37,529 nucleotides of DNA from Anaerolineae bacterium CG2_30_57_67 (GCA_001872455.1 MNXJ01000061.1:1-37529); one strand, 5' to 3'. Counted from the stretch's first letter, positions 1-8,014 are shown. Program-made: numbers and translations. Notes: generated by a model from the sequence alone, not told the origin.

Positions 1-1
1 A

Positions 2-24
2 CGCAAATCGCAGATTTGCGCCAC
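2..24. repeat. Palindromic hairpin, left copy (cut by window edge)
   Basis: Arms CGCAAATC and GATTTGCG are separated by 3 nt and followed by CCAC. The same hairpin, complete with 13-bp arms, is at 31211-31239, so this looks like one end of a dispersed palindromic element whose left GTGG lies outside the window. Here it is followed by no clear T-run on the plus strand. Confidence 0.7.
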
Positions 25-75
25 CGTTGGCTGCCCATTTTGCCAATCTTTTGGACGGGTTCTTATCTGTTCAGT

Positions 76-171
76 GCCTATCAAACGGCTCTAAAATTTC
101 AGTTTTCCGGTTTCTGCGGCGCAACCGCGACATATATATCGCGCCACTGGTTCTTGCTGCGTAACATCAGT
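76..171 (+). repeat. Dispersed 96-bp intergenic repeat, copy 1
   Basis: This stretch matches 9901-9997 in the same orientation at roughly 85% identity with one single-base indel (aligned by eye). Both copies begin GCCTATCAAACGG and end GCGTAACATCAGT. Both contain the palindrome seen elsewhere in the window, here in the decayed form CGCGACATATATATCGCG at 126-143. The rest of positions 1-348 has no convincing gene: the reading frame through it (16-267) covers the repeat and has no recognisable domain. A second palindrome-like stretch with GGAGAC and GAGTCC modules follows at about 225-262. Confidence 0.8.
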
Positions 172-306
172 CAATTAAGTTTGTGCTTTTGGCGCGCCGC
201 GCCTTCGGCTTTGCAGATAACGTCGGGAGACGTTAGAGTCCACGAGTCCCCGTTGGACTTTTCTTAACGTTTCTTCCCACCGATGCGCTTTTCCAGGTGG
301 GACAGG

Positions 307-312
307 TATAAT
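307..312 (+). promoter_or_regulatory. Probable -10 box for the thioredoxin gene
   Basis: A perfect TATAAT lies 37 nt before the chosen thioredoxin ATG. No good -35 hexamer is visible 16-18 bp upstream. An AAAGGAG Shine-Dalgarno at 336-342 lies between it and the ATG, so this would be a conventional leadered transcript. Confidence 0.5.
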
Positions 313-348
313 CCTGGCATTCATATCGTTCAGTTAAAGGAGTTTTTC

Positions 349-678
349 ATGTCTCAACCCGTTCATGTTACCGATCAGGAATTTCAGGAAAAGGTACTAA
401 ATTCATCCACCCCGGTTGTGGTGGATTTTTGGGCGCCCTGGTGCGGCCCGTGTAAAATGATTGCCCCCGTGTTGGAAGAAATTGCCCGCGAGCAAGCGGA
501 CAAGGTAATCGTCGCTAAAATCAACACCGACGAGAATCCCGATTGGGCGGTGAAATATGGCGTCATGGGCATTCCCACTTTGCTTTTCATCAAAGATGGC
601 AAAGAAGTTGGTCGTCATGTTGGCATGGCTGCGACGGTAGTGCTTAAAAACAAGGTGCAGGCGCTGATTGATGGCTAG
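349..678 (+). CDS. trxA: Thioredoxin
   Basis: A 109-residue protein that reduces disulfides on cytoplasmic proteins and is itself reduced by thioredoxin reductase. The WCGPC active site is at residues 31-35 in the usual FWAPWCGPCK context, and the cis-proline turn GIPTLLF follows around residue 75. Length and both motifs match standard bacterial thioredoxin. The frame extends 22 codons upstream to 283, but the ATG at 349 is preceded by AAAGGAG at a 6-nt spacing and gives the normal N-terminus, so I use it. The gene is monocistronic: it has its own TATAAT box and a strong terminator right after the stop. No thioredoxin reductase is in the window. Confidence 0.97.
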   Translation: MSQPVHVTDQEFQEKVLNSSTPVVVDFWAPWCGPCKMIAPVLEEIAREQADKVIVAKINTDENPDWAVKYGVMGIPTLLFIKDGKEVGRHVGMAATVVLKNKVQALIDG

Positions 679-713
679 CCAATCGCGGCTATTTTTTCAT
701 CTTGTTGCCACTG

Positions 714-742
714 AGCGCCGGTTGTTTACCGGCGCTTTTTTT
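714..742 (+). terminator. Rho-independent terminator after thioredoxin
   Basis: Perfect 8-bp stem AGCGCCGG/CCGGCGCT with a 7-nt loop, followed by a run of seven T. Confidence 0.9.
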
Positions 743-771
743 GCGCAAAATAGCTGGCTGGTCAAATCGGA

Positions 772-777
772 TATAAT
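772..777 (+). promoter_or_regulatory. -10 box placed for a leaderless mRNA
   Basis: TATAAT ends 6 nt before the ATG at 784, so the expected transcription start is the A of the start codon itself. No Shine-Dalgarno fits between them. No clear -35 hexamer is seen. Confidence 0.6.
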
Positions 778-783
778 CTTCTC

Positions 784-2157
784 ATGTTTAACCGTCTTTC
801 CAAGCCCGCCCGCGCTTTGCTAATCATCCTCGCCACGCTGGTCTTGTTGGCGCTGGCTTATAAAATTCCTTTCATAAATGACCGGCTGGCCTGGCGCGTG
901 GACGATGTGCGCACCAAAATCATTTACTTTTTCCGCCCGCCCAGCGCGGCAGTTTTCGTGCCAGAGCAACAGGCGCAGATTGACCGGATTGTGACCGCCA
1001 CGCTGTTGGCGCTACGCACGCCCTCGTCCACGCCAACGCTGACAGCCACCCCGGTGCCCGTCGGGCCGAGCGCCACGCCGACCCTCAGCCCGACGCCCCT
1101 GCCCGCCTCCGTCACCCTGCCGGGCGTCAAATATATCAGCCAGGCGGGCGGCTACAATCTGTGCGGCCCGTCGAATTTGACAATGGCGCTCAAGTTTTGG
1201 CAGTGGCCCGGCACGCGTGATGAAATTTTGTGGGCGATTAAGCCGGGCGTCAATGACCCCAAGTTGGAATTTTGGAAGCGCGGCCAGTCTGACCGTAACG
1301 TGATGCCCTACGAAATGGCGGATTTTGTCAACAACAACATCGATTTGCGCGCTGTCTGGCGTTATGGCGGAAACGCAAAACTGCTCAAAAACTTTGTCGC
1401 CGCCGGTTACCCGATGCTGATTGAAAAAGGCGAATTTCAGACCGATTATTCTGGCAAAGTAAGTTGGATGGGGCATTACCAATTCATCACCGGCTACAGT
1501 GACGCCGAACGTTATTTTTTGGTGCAGGATACGCTCGAAAAAGTTGGCCCGAATACCAAAGTGGATTATGACCAGTTGGAAAACGAGTGGCGCGCGTTCA
1601 ATTATTTGTTCATGGTCATCTATCCCGCCGGGCGCGAAGATCAGGTCAATACCCTGCTCGGCAGTTGGCGCGATGAAACCTGGGCCAATCAACATGCGCT
1701 GACCGTTGCCAACGAAGATGTCAAAACCCAAAGCGGGCTGGATTTGTATTTTGCCTGGTTTAACAAAGGCACCAGCCATGTGCAGCTACTGGAATATTTC
1801 GATGCGGCCAGCGCCTACGACCAGGCTTTTCTGCTTTACCCCGACCTGCCGCTGGAAAAAGACAAACTGCCCTACCGCATGTTGTGGTATCAAACCGGGC
1901 CCTACAAAGCCTATTTTTACAGCGCGCGCTATCAGGATGTGATTGACCTGGCGGATGTGACCCTTTACCAGACCATCAGCGACCCGACCCTCGAAGAGAG
2001 CCTGTACTGGCGCGGCATGGCCGAACAGGCCGCCGGCAACACCGCCGCCGCCCTGGCCGATTTTCAGGCCGCCAACCACATCAACCCGCGCATGTCCGCC
2101 ATCATTCAGGCGCTGCAATCGCTGGGCGCTGTCCCCGAAACCCCGCTGCACCCATAA
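784..2157 (+). CDS. Membrane-anchored C39-like cysteine peptidase with TPR tail
   Basis: 457 residues. One N-terminal membrane segment (about 11-29) is followed by a Thr/Pro/Ser-rich linker (about 79-112), then a papain-like C39_2 peptidase domain. The likely catalytic residues are Cys127 in NLCGPSNLTMAL, His231 in GHYQFITGY and Asp249 in YFLVQDT. The C-terminal part (from about 300) is helical with at least one clear TPR-like repeat near 407-436 (YWRGMAEQAAGNTAAALADF). The protein is probably anchored in the cytoplasmic membrane with the peptidase outside. Substrate is unknown: C39 relatives cleave double-glycine leaders, but no ABC exporter or leader peptide is adjacent. The -10 box directly before ATG predicts a leaderless transcript. 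Confidence 0.85.
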   Translation: MFNRLSKPARALLIILATLVLLALAYKIPFINDRLAWRVDDVRTKIIYFFRPPSAAVFVPEQQAQIDRIVTATLLALRTPSSTPTLTATPVPVGPSATPTLSPTPLPASVTLPGVKYISQAGGYNLCGPSNLTMALKFWQWPGTRDEILWAIKPGVNDPKLEFWKRGQSDRNVMPYEMADFVNNNIDLRAVWRYGGNAKLLKNFVAAGYPMLIEKGEFQTDYSGKVSWMGHYQFITGYSDAERYFLVQDTLEKVGPNTKVDYDQLENEWRAFNYLFMVIYPAGREDQVNTLLGSWRDETWANQHALTVANEDVKTQSGLDLYFAWFNKGTSHVQLLEYFDAASAYDQAFLLYPDLPLEKDKLPYRMLWYQTGPYKAYFYSARYQDVIDLADVTLYQTISDPTLEESLYWRGMAEQAAGNTAAALADFQAANHINPRMSAIIQALQSLGAVPETPLHP

Positions 2158-2304
2158 AAACCATCCCCTTCATCCCCTCCATCCTGTGACTTCTAAAAAC
2201 CATCCCTTCATCCCCTCCATCCTGTGACTTCTAAAAGCCATCCCCTTCATCCCCTCCATCCTGTGACTTCTAAAAACCATCCCTTCATCCCCTCCATCCT
2301 GTGA
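2156..2304. repeat. Tandem repeat, four units of 38-39 bp
   Basis: Units are at 2156-2194 (39 bp), 2195-2232 (38), 2233-2271 (39) and 2272-2304 (33, partial). They alternate CATCCCCTTC and CATCCCTTC, so the array looks like a 77-bp dimer that was itself duplicated. It begins inside the stop codon of the peptidase gene and ends 7 bp before the next ATG. It contains no spacers and is not a CRISPR. Confidence 0.95.
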
Positions 2305-2311
2305 ATCTCCC

Positions 2312-3529
2312 ATGAAACTTCTCCATTTTGCCGACGCCCACATTGACATGGCGAATTTTGGCCGCCATGACCCGCAAACCGGCTTGCCCGTGCGCGTGCT
2401 CGACTTTCTCAAATCGCTGGATACCATCGTCGAGACGGCAATTGCCGAAAAAGTAGATCTGGTCATTTTCGCCGGGGACGCCTACAAAGACCGTTCGCCC
2501 GCCCCAACCTTTCAGCGCGAGTGGGGGCGGCGCATCATGCGCCTTTCGCAGGCGGGAATCCCTACCATTTTGCTGGTCGGCAATCACGATGTCTCCCCCT
2601 CCATCGGGCGCGCCCACACCCTACAGGAATTTGACACCCTGGCCGTGCCAAACGTTCACGTCATCGCCCGCCCAACCCTGCTCGGCCCGGCAGAATTGGG
2701 CATCCCGGCGCAAGTCATCGGCCTGCCCTGGGTTTCCCGCTCCGGCCTGCTGGCCGCCCTGACCGATGACGAAAACGTGGAAGTTTTTGCCGAAATCGAA
2801 ACCATCCTCAGCGACCAACTGCGTGAATTTATCGCGCAGGCCGACCCCGCCCTGCCGCTCATTCTCACCGCGCACGCCTCGGTGCAGGGCGCAACCTTTG
2901 GCGGCGAGCGCATGGTCATGCTCGGCAACGACCTGGTGCTTTCGGGCGAGATGGTCAAAAATCCGCGCCTCGATTACGTCGCCCTCGGTCACATTCACAA
3001 GCCGCAAAACCTGAATGAGGGTCAACACCCGCCGGTGATTTATCCCGGCTCGATTGAACGGGTGGATTTTGGCGAGGCGCGCGACGAGAAATTTTTTATC
3101 GTCGCCGAGGTTGCTCCCGGGCAAACGGCGGTGGACTGGCGCCGCCTGAACGTGCGCCCGTTTGTGGATTGTTTCCTGCGCCTGGAAAACGCCGAAAACA
3201 TCACCGCCCGCCTGCTTGATTCCCTGCCGCCCGCCGACCAATTGAGCGGGGCGATTGTCCGGCTGGTGATCGAATATCCGCGCGAACTGGAGACCCTGAT
3301 TGACGAAGCCGCCCTGCGCGAACACGCCCAAGCCGCGCTCGAATTTCAACTCGTCAAACGCCCGCAGGTGGACGCCCGCGCGCGCCTCGCCAACAGCGAA
3401 AACATTACCAGCCTGACGCCGCTCGAACTGCTGAATTTGTACTGGGCCTCCGCCCACACCGCCCCAGTTGAAGCCGCTTCCTTGCAAACGCTGGCCGAGA
3501 GCATTTTTTTCAGCGGCGAAGAGTCCTAA
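2312..3529 (+). CDS. sbcD: SbcD/Mre11-type DNA exonuclease subunit
   Basis: 405-residue calcineurin-like metallophosphoesterase of the SbcD/Mre11 family, which with an SbcC/Rad50 ATPase processes double-strand breaks and hairpin DNA. All metal-binding motifs are present: DAH at 8-10, GD at 55-56, GNHD at 90-93, a TAHAS histidine and a LGHIHKP motif. Length matches SbcD. No sbcC follows; the next gene is an unrelated deacetylase, so the ATPase partner must be elsewhere, or this is a stand-alone YhaO-like member. The ATG has no Shine-Dalgarno, because the repeat array runs to within a few bases of it. The family assignment is firm; the symbol is a best guess. Confidence 0.85.
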   Translation: MKLLHFADAHIDMANFGRHDPQTGLPVRVLDFLKSLDTIVETAIAEKVDLVIFAGDAYKDRSPAPTFQREWGRRIMRLSQAGIPTILLVGNHDVSPSIGRAHTLQEFDTLAVPNVHVIARPTLLGPAELGIPAQVIGLPWVSRSGLLAALTDDENVEVFAEIETILSDQLREFIAQADPALPLILTAHASVQGATFGGERMVMLGNDLVLSGEMVKNPRLDYVALGHIHKPQNLNEGQHPPVIYPGSIERVDFGEARDEKFFIVAEVAPGQTAVDWRRLNVRPFVDCFLRLENAENITARLLDSLPPADQLSGAIVRLVIEYPRELETLIDEAALREHAQAALEFQLVKRPQVDARARLANSENITSLTPLELLNLYWASAHTAPVEAASLQTLAESIFFSGEES

Positions 3530-3546
3530 ATTATCACGGAACTGCT

Positions 3547-4320
3547 ATGCTCTCCACACAAAATCCGGCTATCCTTCGCTCCATGCGATGGATTTACCTT
3601 TCCCCTCATTTTGATGATGCCGTCCTCTCTTGTGGCGGGTTAATTTGGGAACAAACCCATACCGGTATTCCCGTCGAAATCTGGACAATTTGCGCAGGCG
3701 ACCCGCCGCCTGGCGCTCTTTCTGCTCAGGCCACTGACCTGCACGCCAAATGGAACAGCGGTTCTCCGCTTGAAACCGTACGCCTGCGCCGCTCCGAAGA
3801 CCAAAACGCCGCTCGCCGCGTGGGCGCTGCCACCTTGCACCTGCCCGTACCCGATTGTATCTACCGCCGCTCACAAACTGGCACACTCTACTATCCCGAA
3901 AAAGTCTTTCTCGAACAACATCCGCGTGAGCAAGCACTTACCGAGCAAGTGACCGCCCTGCTGGCTGAGCGCCTTACCCGGCACGACACCGTTGTCTGCC
4001 CGCTGACGATTGGCGGACACGTTGATCACCGCATCGTGCGCGCTGCCGCCGAAAAACTGGAACGCCCGCTCTGGTACTATGCTGATGTTCCCTACGTTCT
4101 CAATCACCCCGAAGAATTGCCCAATGCAACCAAAGGCCTGGCTCCCAAAATATTCTTCTCCTCCCGTCAGGGAACCAACGCCTGGCAGGAATCTATTCTC
4201 ACCTATGCTTCCCAACTCTCCGGCTTGTTTGCGGATGAGTCGGAGATGCGCCAAAAAATTCAAGAATATCGCCAAACCAACGACGGAATTTTGCTGTGGG
4301 AAGCGGAAATAAATTCTTGA
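3547..4320 (+). CDS. PIG-L family (LmbE-like) deacetylase
   Basis: 257 residues. PIG-L enzymes are zinc-dependent de-N-acetylases acting on N-acetylglucosaminyl conjugates such as glycolipids, mycothiol/bacillithiol precursors and antibiotics. The zinc site is visible as SPHFDDAVLSCGG (His21, Asp23, Asp24) and GGHVDH (His158, His161). Length is typical. The start at 3547 is 17 nt after the sbcD stop; a second ATG at 3583 would start right before the motif, and neither has a strong ribosome-binding site. The substrate cannot be told from context. Confidence 0.85.
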   Translation: MLSTQNPAILRSMRWIYLSPHFDDAVLSCGGLIWEQTHTGIPVEIWTICAGDPPPGALSAQATDLHAKWNSGSPLETVRLRRSEDQNAARRVGAATLHLPVPDCIYRRSQTGTLYYPEKVFLEQHPREQALTEQVTALLAERLTRHDTVVCPLTIGGHVDHRIVRAAAEKLERPLWYYADVPYVLNHPEELPNATKGLAPKIFFSSRQGTNAWQESILTYASQLSGLFADESEMRQKIQEYRQTNDGILLWEAEINS

Positions 4321-4344
4321 TTTCAGGCGGAAACCGTGATATAT

Positions 4345-4374
4345 TTGTCACTCTTTCTACAAACTTCGTGTAAT
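4345..4374 (+). promoter_or_regulatory. Probable greA promoter
   Basis: TTGTCA (4345-4350), an 18-bp spacer, then TGTAAT (4369-4374). The predicted transcription start is about 4381, the first base of the hairpin that follows. Confidence 0.55.
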
Positions 4375-4380
4375 TTACTC

Positions 4381-4406
4381 GTTGCATCCCGAAATTGGGA
4401 TGCAAC
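4381..4406 (+). promoter_or_regulatory. Perfect inverted repeat at the 5' end of the greA leader
   Basis: GTTGCATCCC and GGGATGCAAC, 10 bp each, are separated by 6 nt. The stem would form at the very 5' end of the greA mRNA if the promoter call is right. It is not followed by a T-run, so it is more likely an mRNA-stabilising hairpin or an operator than a terminator. Confidence 0.7.
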
Positions 4407-4430
4407 ATATCTTATTAGACAGGGAACGTT

Positions 4431-4895
4431 ATGCCCGCTACTTATTTAACCAAAGAGGGATACCAGAAGATTCAGGACGAACTTGAAAACTTGCGTACTG
4501 CCAAGCGCCAGGAAGTTGCCGACCGTCTGCATGAAGCCATGGAAGGCGGAGAGCTGATTGAGAACGCCGAATACGAAGCCGCCAAGAATGAACAGGCTTT
4601 TGTCGAAGGCCGCATTCAAGAGCTGGAAATGATTTTGGCCGCCGCGCATATCATTGACGACAAGCCGACCGACCCCAATACCGTGCAGGTGGGCGATACC
4701 GTCAGCATCCAACCCGAAGACGGCCAGCCAGAAAATTACACCATCGTCGGCGCCGCCGAAGCCGACCCGCGCGCGGGAAAAATTTCCAACGAGTCGCCGC
4801 TTGGGCGCGCCCTGCTCAATCACCGCCCCGGCGATGTCATCCACGTGGATGCCCCGGGCGGCGCGTTCAAAGTCACCCTGCTCAAAACCACCTGA
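4431..4895 (+). CDS. greA: Transcription elongation factor GreA
   Basis: 154 residues, full length. GreA enters the RNA polymerase secondary channel and stimulates cleavage of backtracked transcripts. The N-terminal coiled coil carries the tip motif GGELIENAEYEAAKNEQ, where the acidic residues that hold the catalytic magnesium are conserved as glutamates. The C-terminal FKBP-like domain follows with ISNESPLGRALLNHRPGDVI. AGGGAA precedes the ATG. The gene has its own promoter, a hairpin leader and a strong terminator. The order greA-lysS is common in bacteria. Confidence 0.97.
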   Translation: MPATYLTKEGYQKIQDELENLRTAKRQEVADRLHEAMEGGELIENAEYEAAKNEQAFVEGRIQELEMILAAAHIIDDKPTDPNTVQVGDTVSIQPEDGQPENYTIVGAAEADPRAGKISNESPLGRALLNHRPGDVIHVDAPGGAFKVTLLKTT

Positions 4896-4923
4896 GACTG
4901 GGGCAGTCCACACTTTTAAAATC

Positions 4924-4971
4924 AAGCCCCGCGCAACCCTTTTTCCTCGGGGTTTTGCGCGGGGCTTTTTT
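4924..4971 (+). terminator. Rho-independent terminator after greA
   Basis: Long stem with arms AAGCCCCGCGCAA and TTGCGCGGGGCTT, a T/C-rich loop and a terminal run of T. Confidence 0.9.
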
Positions 4972-5027
4972 ACAAAAAACTCATTCACCTTCATTATTCT
5001 ACATTTTTCATTTCCACAAGGATTTTC

Positions 5028-6569
5028 ATGGCTGACTATACTTCCCTCGAACAGATTCGCCTGCAGAAAATCGCCGACTTGCGCGCCGCGGGTGTTGAAC
5101 CCTACCCCACCCGCGCCGAACGTACCCACACCAGCGCCCAGGCCGTCGCCGCCCTTGACGCCGTCGCCAAAGACAGCCAGGTGACGGAGCAAATCAGCGC
5201 CACGCTGGCGGGACGCATCCGCGCCACCCGCCCGATGGGCAAATTGACCTTTGCCCACATCGAAGACGGCGCCGGAAAAATCCAACTTTTTCTGCGTGTG
5301 AACGAACTCGGCCCCGAAAAAATGGAATTCTTCAGCAAATTCTTTGACATCGGCGATTTTATTCAGGCCTCCGGTACGCTGATGCGCACCAAAACCGGCG
5401 AAGCTACCCTGCTGGTGCGCGAGTATAAAATGCTCGCCAAAGCCGTCTCCCCGCTGCCAGCCGCCAAAGACGAAACCCTCGAAGACGGCAGCGTCGTCCG
5501 CCACGCCGCGCTCGAAGACCCGGAACTGCGCGCCCGTCGGCGCTACGCCGACCTGGCCGTCAACCCCCACATCCGCGAAAACTTCCGCAAACGCGCCGCC
5601 ATCACCAAAGCCATCCGCGCCTTCCTCGACGCCAACGACTTTCTTGAAGTCGAAACGCCCATTCTTCAGCCGCTCTACGGCGGCGCGGCGGCGCGCCCCT
5701 TTACCACCCACCACAACGAACTCAACCAGGATATGTACCTGCGCATTTCGTTTGAACTCTACCTCAAACGACTGCTGGTCGGCAACCTGGAGCGCGTTTA
5801 CGAAATTGGCCGCGACTTCCGCAACGAAGGCGTTTCCTTTAAACACAACCCCGAATTTACCCAGCTCGAATTCTATGCCGCCTACTTCGACTACCAGAAA
5901 GTGATGGAACTGACCGAAGCCATGATTGGCTACGTCTGCGACACCGTTTTCGGCACGCGCGAATTCGCCTTCGACAAAGACGAAAACACCCACTACGAAC
6001 TGGATTTTTCCGCCCCCTGGCAGCGCATCGAAATGCGTCAGGGAATTCTCGCCACGAGCGGCATTGACATCGCCGAACACCCCACCGCCGAATCTTTGTT
6101 CCAGGCCATCGTCACCCGCCACCCCGACAAAAAACCCGACCCGCACATCACGCGCGGCAAGCTAATTGACTTCCTGCTTGGTGAATTTCTCGAACCGACC
6201 CTCATCCAGCCGACATTTCTCTACGACTACCCGCGCGACATCTCCCCGCTCGCCAAACCCAAACCCGGCGACCCGCTGACCGTCGAGCGCTTCGAGGGCT
6301 ACGTCGCCGGTTTTGAACTGTGCAACGCCTTCACCGAATTAAACGACCCGCTCGACCAGGAACAGCGCTTCCTCGACATGCAAAGTGATTACCGCGATGA
6401 CGAAGAAGAAAAAAACCCGCTCGACGAAGACTACCTGCGCGCCATGCGCTACGGTATGCCGCCCAACGGCGGCTTCGGCATGGGCATGGAACGCCTGACC
6501 ATGCTGCTCACCAACAACCGCACCATCCGTGAAGTGATGCTCTTTCCCGCCCTGCGCAAGGAAGATTAA
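5028..6569 (+). CDS. lysS: Lysyl-tRNA synthetase, class II
   Basis: 513 residues. It charges tRNA-Lys. The N-terminal OB-fold anticodon-binding domain (about 55-160, containing RPMGKLTFAHIEDG) is followed by the class II catalytic core. Motif 2 is FRNEGVSFKHNPEFTQLEFY from about residue 264 and motif 3 is GFGMGMERL from about 482. The usual GLGIGIDRL is replaced by GFGMGMERL, and STRHNPEFT is SFKHNPEFT; both are conservative changes. AAGGA precedes the ATG. The PhzF-like gene follows 20 bp after the stop and is probably cotranscribed. Confidence 0.96.
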   Translation: MADYTSLEQIRLQKIADLRAAGVEPYPTRAERTHTSAQAVAALDAVAKDSQVTEQISATLAGRIRATRPMGKLTFAHIEDGAGKIQLFLRVNELGPEKMEFFSKFFDIGDFIQASGTLMRTKTGEATLLVREYKMLAKAVSPLPAAKDETLEDGSVVRHAALEDPELRARRRYADLAVNPHIRENFRKRAAITKAIRAFLDANDFLEVETPILQPLYGGAAARPFTTHHNELNQDMYLRISFELYLKRLLVGNLERVYEIGRDFRNEGVSFKHNPEFTQLEFYAAYFDYQKVMELTEAMIGYVCDTVFGTREFAFDKDENTHYELDFSAPWQRIEMRQGILATSGIDIAEHPTAESLFQAIVTRHPDKKPDPHITRGKLIDFLLGEFLEPTLIQPTFLYDYPRDISPLAKPKPGDPLTVERFEGYVAGFELCNAFTELNDPLDQEQRFLDMQSDYRDDEEEKNPLDEDYLRAMRYGMPPNGGFGMGMERLTMLLTNNRTIREVMLFPALRKED

Positions 6570-6589
6570 ACCAGCCCAGCGCCCAACCT

Positions 6590-7477
6590 ATGCCCGGCCC
6601 CTACCCCTTTTTTCAGGTGGACGTTTTCACCGAAAGCCCGCTCTGCGGGAACCCCTGCGCCGTCGTCCTCGACTGCGCCGACCTGCCGGACGCCACCTTG
6701 CTGGCGCTTGCCCGCGAAATGAATCTGAGCGAAACCGCCTTCGTCTGGGCGCAGGCCGACGGACGCTTCCGCGCCCGCTACTTTACCCCCGCCGAAGAAA
6801 TTCCGCTGGCCGGGCACCCCACCCTGGCCGCCGTTTTTGCGCTGGTGGAAAGCGGACGGCTGAAAGTTGATTCCTACCTCAAAATGCCGTTGAACCTGCG
6901 CGACGGCCCAATTGACGTGGAAATTTTTGCACGCGGCGGCATCGTCGAGCGCGTGGTGATGAGCCAGCGCAAACCGCAATTTTTGCGCACCTACCCCGCC
7001 GACGACGTGCTGCCCGCCTTCGGCCTCTCGCCCGCCGACCTGCTGCCAGGCGCATCGCTTCAAACCGTCAGCACCGGCACGCCGCAGCTGATGATTCCGC
7101 TGCGCGGGCTGAAATCCCTGCGCCGGGCCGCGCTCGACATCCCAAAATATAAATTGCTTCATCAGCGCGGCGATTTCTTCGACGCCCATCTGTTCTGCCT
7201 AGGCGGCGTGGAACACGGTGATACCTTCGCCCGCCACTTTGACCTGCCCCCCGACACGCTCGAAGACCCGTTCACCGGCTCGGCCACCGGCGGCATGGCC
7301 GCCTATCTGTGGCGCTACGGCCTGCTGACCTCGCCTAAATTTTCAGCGGAGCAGGGCCACTGGATGAATCATCCCGGCATCGCCACCGTCGAAATTATCG
7401 GCGCGCGTGATGACATTCAAATGGTCAAAATTGGCGGCGCGGCGGTTGTTGTGTTGCGCGGCGAATTAATGCTGTAA
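6590..7477 (+). CDS. PhzF family isomerase/epimerase-like protein
   Basis: 295 residues with the duplicated diaminopimelate-epimerase-like fold of the PhzF family. PhzF itself isomerises trans-2,3-dihydro-3-hydroxyanthranilate in phenazine synthesis, but most family members have unknown substrates. The family acid is Glu48 in NLSETAFVW. The N-terminal VDVFTESPLCGNPCAVV and C-terminal DPFTGSATGGMAAYLW blocks are typical. No phenazine genes are nearby, so a phenazine role is unlikely. The gene lies 20 bp behind lysS with no visible Shine-Dalgarno, suggesting translation from a shared transcript. Confidence 0.85.
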   Translation: MPGPYPFFQVDVFTESPLCGNPCAVVLDCADLPDATLLALAREMNLSETAFVWAQADGRFRARYFTPAEEIPLAGHPTLAAVFALVESGRLKVDSYLKMPLNLRDGPIDVEIFARGGIVERVVMSQRKPQFLRTYPADDVLPAFGLSPADLLPGASLQTVSTGTPQLMIPLRGLKSLRRAALDIPKYKLLHQRGDFFDAHLFCLGGVEHGDTFARHFDLPPDTLEDPFTGSATGGMAAYLWRYGLLTSPKFSAEQGHWMNHPGIATVEIIGARDDIQMVKIGGAAVVVLRGELML

Positions 7478-7516
7478 AATGAGCCATCCAGCCTTTCTCA
7501 TTTTCTAGGAGCCAAC

Positions 7517-8014
7517 ATGTCTTCCTCAACCACTTGTTCTGCCTGCGGTACCTCCGTTGAACTGCCCGCCGAAACCTGCCCCGCCTGCGGCTCCGCGCTT
7601 TCAGCGGCTGCCACGCTGATTGGTTCGGCCCCACGCTTCAATAGCAGCACCGAAGCAATGGATGAAGTCAAACGCCTGCTGCGCGCCGGAAACAAAGTTG
7701 AAGCGGTAAAGACCCATCGCGAGTATTTCGGCCTCGAACTGAAAGATGCCAGCGACGCGGTGGAGGCGATTGAAGCGGATTTGCGCCCGGTGGAGGTTTC
7801 TGCTCCACTGGCAGATGACCAGCCCCCGGCCTTTGCTCGCCCTGATTCCGCCGCGCAGACGGTTTCTGTTGAACCGGTTGCGCCTGCGCCTGCAAAACCC
7901 GCCTGGCAAAAGTGGGCGCTTGGATGTGGTATTGCGCTGATTGTTTTTTGCTGTTTATGCGTCATCTTGCCAACAATTGTGCTGATAATCTTTAGCGGTG
8001 GTAGCCAAGGGTAG
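7517..8014 (+). CDS. Zinc-ribbon / L7/L12-like / membrane-anchored small protein
   Basis: 165 residues with an unusual domain order. A double-CxxC zinc ribbon (Cys7, Cys10, Cys21, Cys24) comes first. A segment at 47-86 resembles part of the ribosomal L7/L12 C-terminal domain (GNKVEAVKTHREYFGLELKD, compare E. coli [20 protein letters not shown]). An Ala/Pro-rich linker follows, then one C-terminal membrane helix (about 133-159). AGGAG lies ahead of the ATG. Function is unknown. The L12-like part could bind a protein partner, and the protein would face the cytoplasm as a tail-anchored protein. It sits just upstream of rplS, which has its own promoter. Confidence 0.8.
   Translation: MSSSTTCSACGTSVELPAETCPACGSALSAAATLIGSAPRFNSSTEAMDEVKRLLRAGNKVEAVKTHREYFGLELKDASDAVEAIEADLRPVEVSAPLADDQPPAFARPDSAAQTVSVEPVAPAPAKPAWQKWALGCGIALIVFCCLCVILPTIVLIIFSGGSQG

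Noticed and set aside
16-267. 83-residue frame near the left edge
   Set aside because: It consists mainly of the dispersed repeat, whose other copy does not keep the frame; no ribosome-binding site.
283-348. N-terminal extension of thioredoxin from an upstream ATG
   Set aside because: The extension covers the -10 box and the ribosome-binding site of the true start and has no thioredoxin homology.
2156-2304. CRISPR-like array
   Set aside because: Units are directly joined, without spacers, and no cas genes are present.
4446-6146. 566-residue open frame on the minus strand
   Set aside because: It runs antisense through greA and lysS, both certain genes, and is an effect of GC-rich codon use; its composition (Phe, Gly, Val-rich) is not protein-like.
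6590-7477. Phenazine biosynthesis gene
   Set aside because: Only the broad PhzF fold is present, and no other phenazine gene lies nearby.
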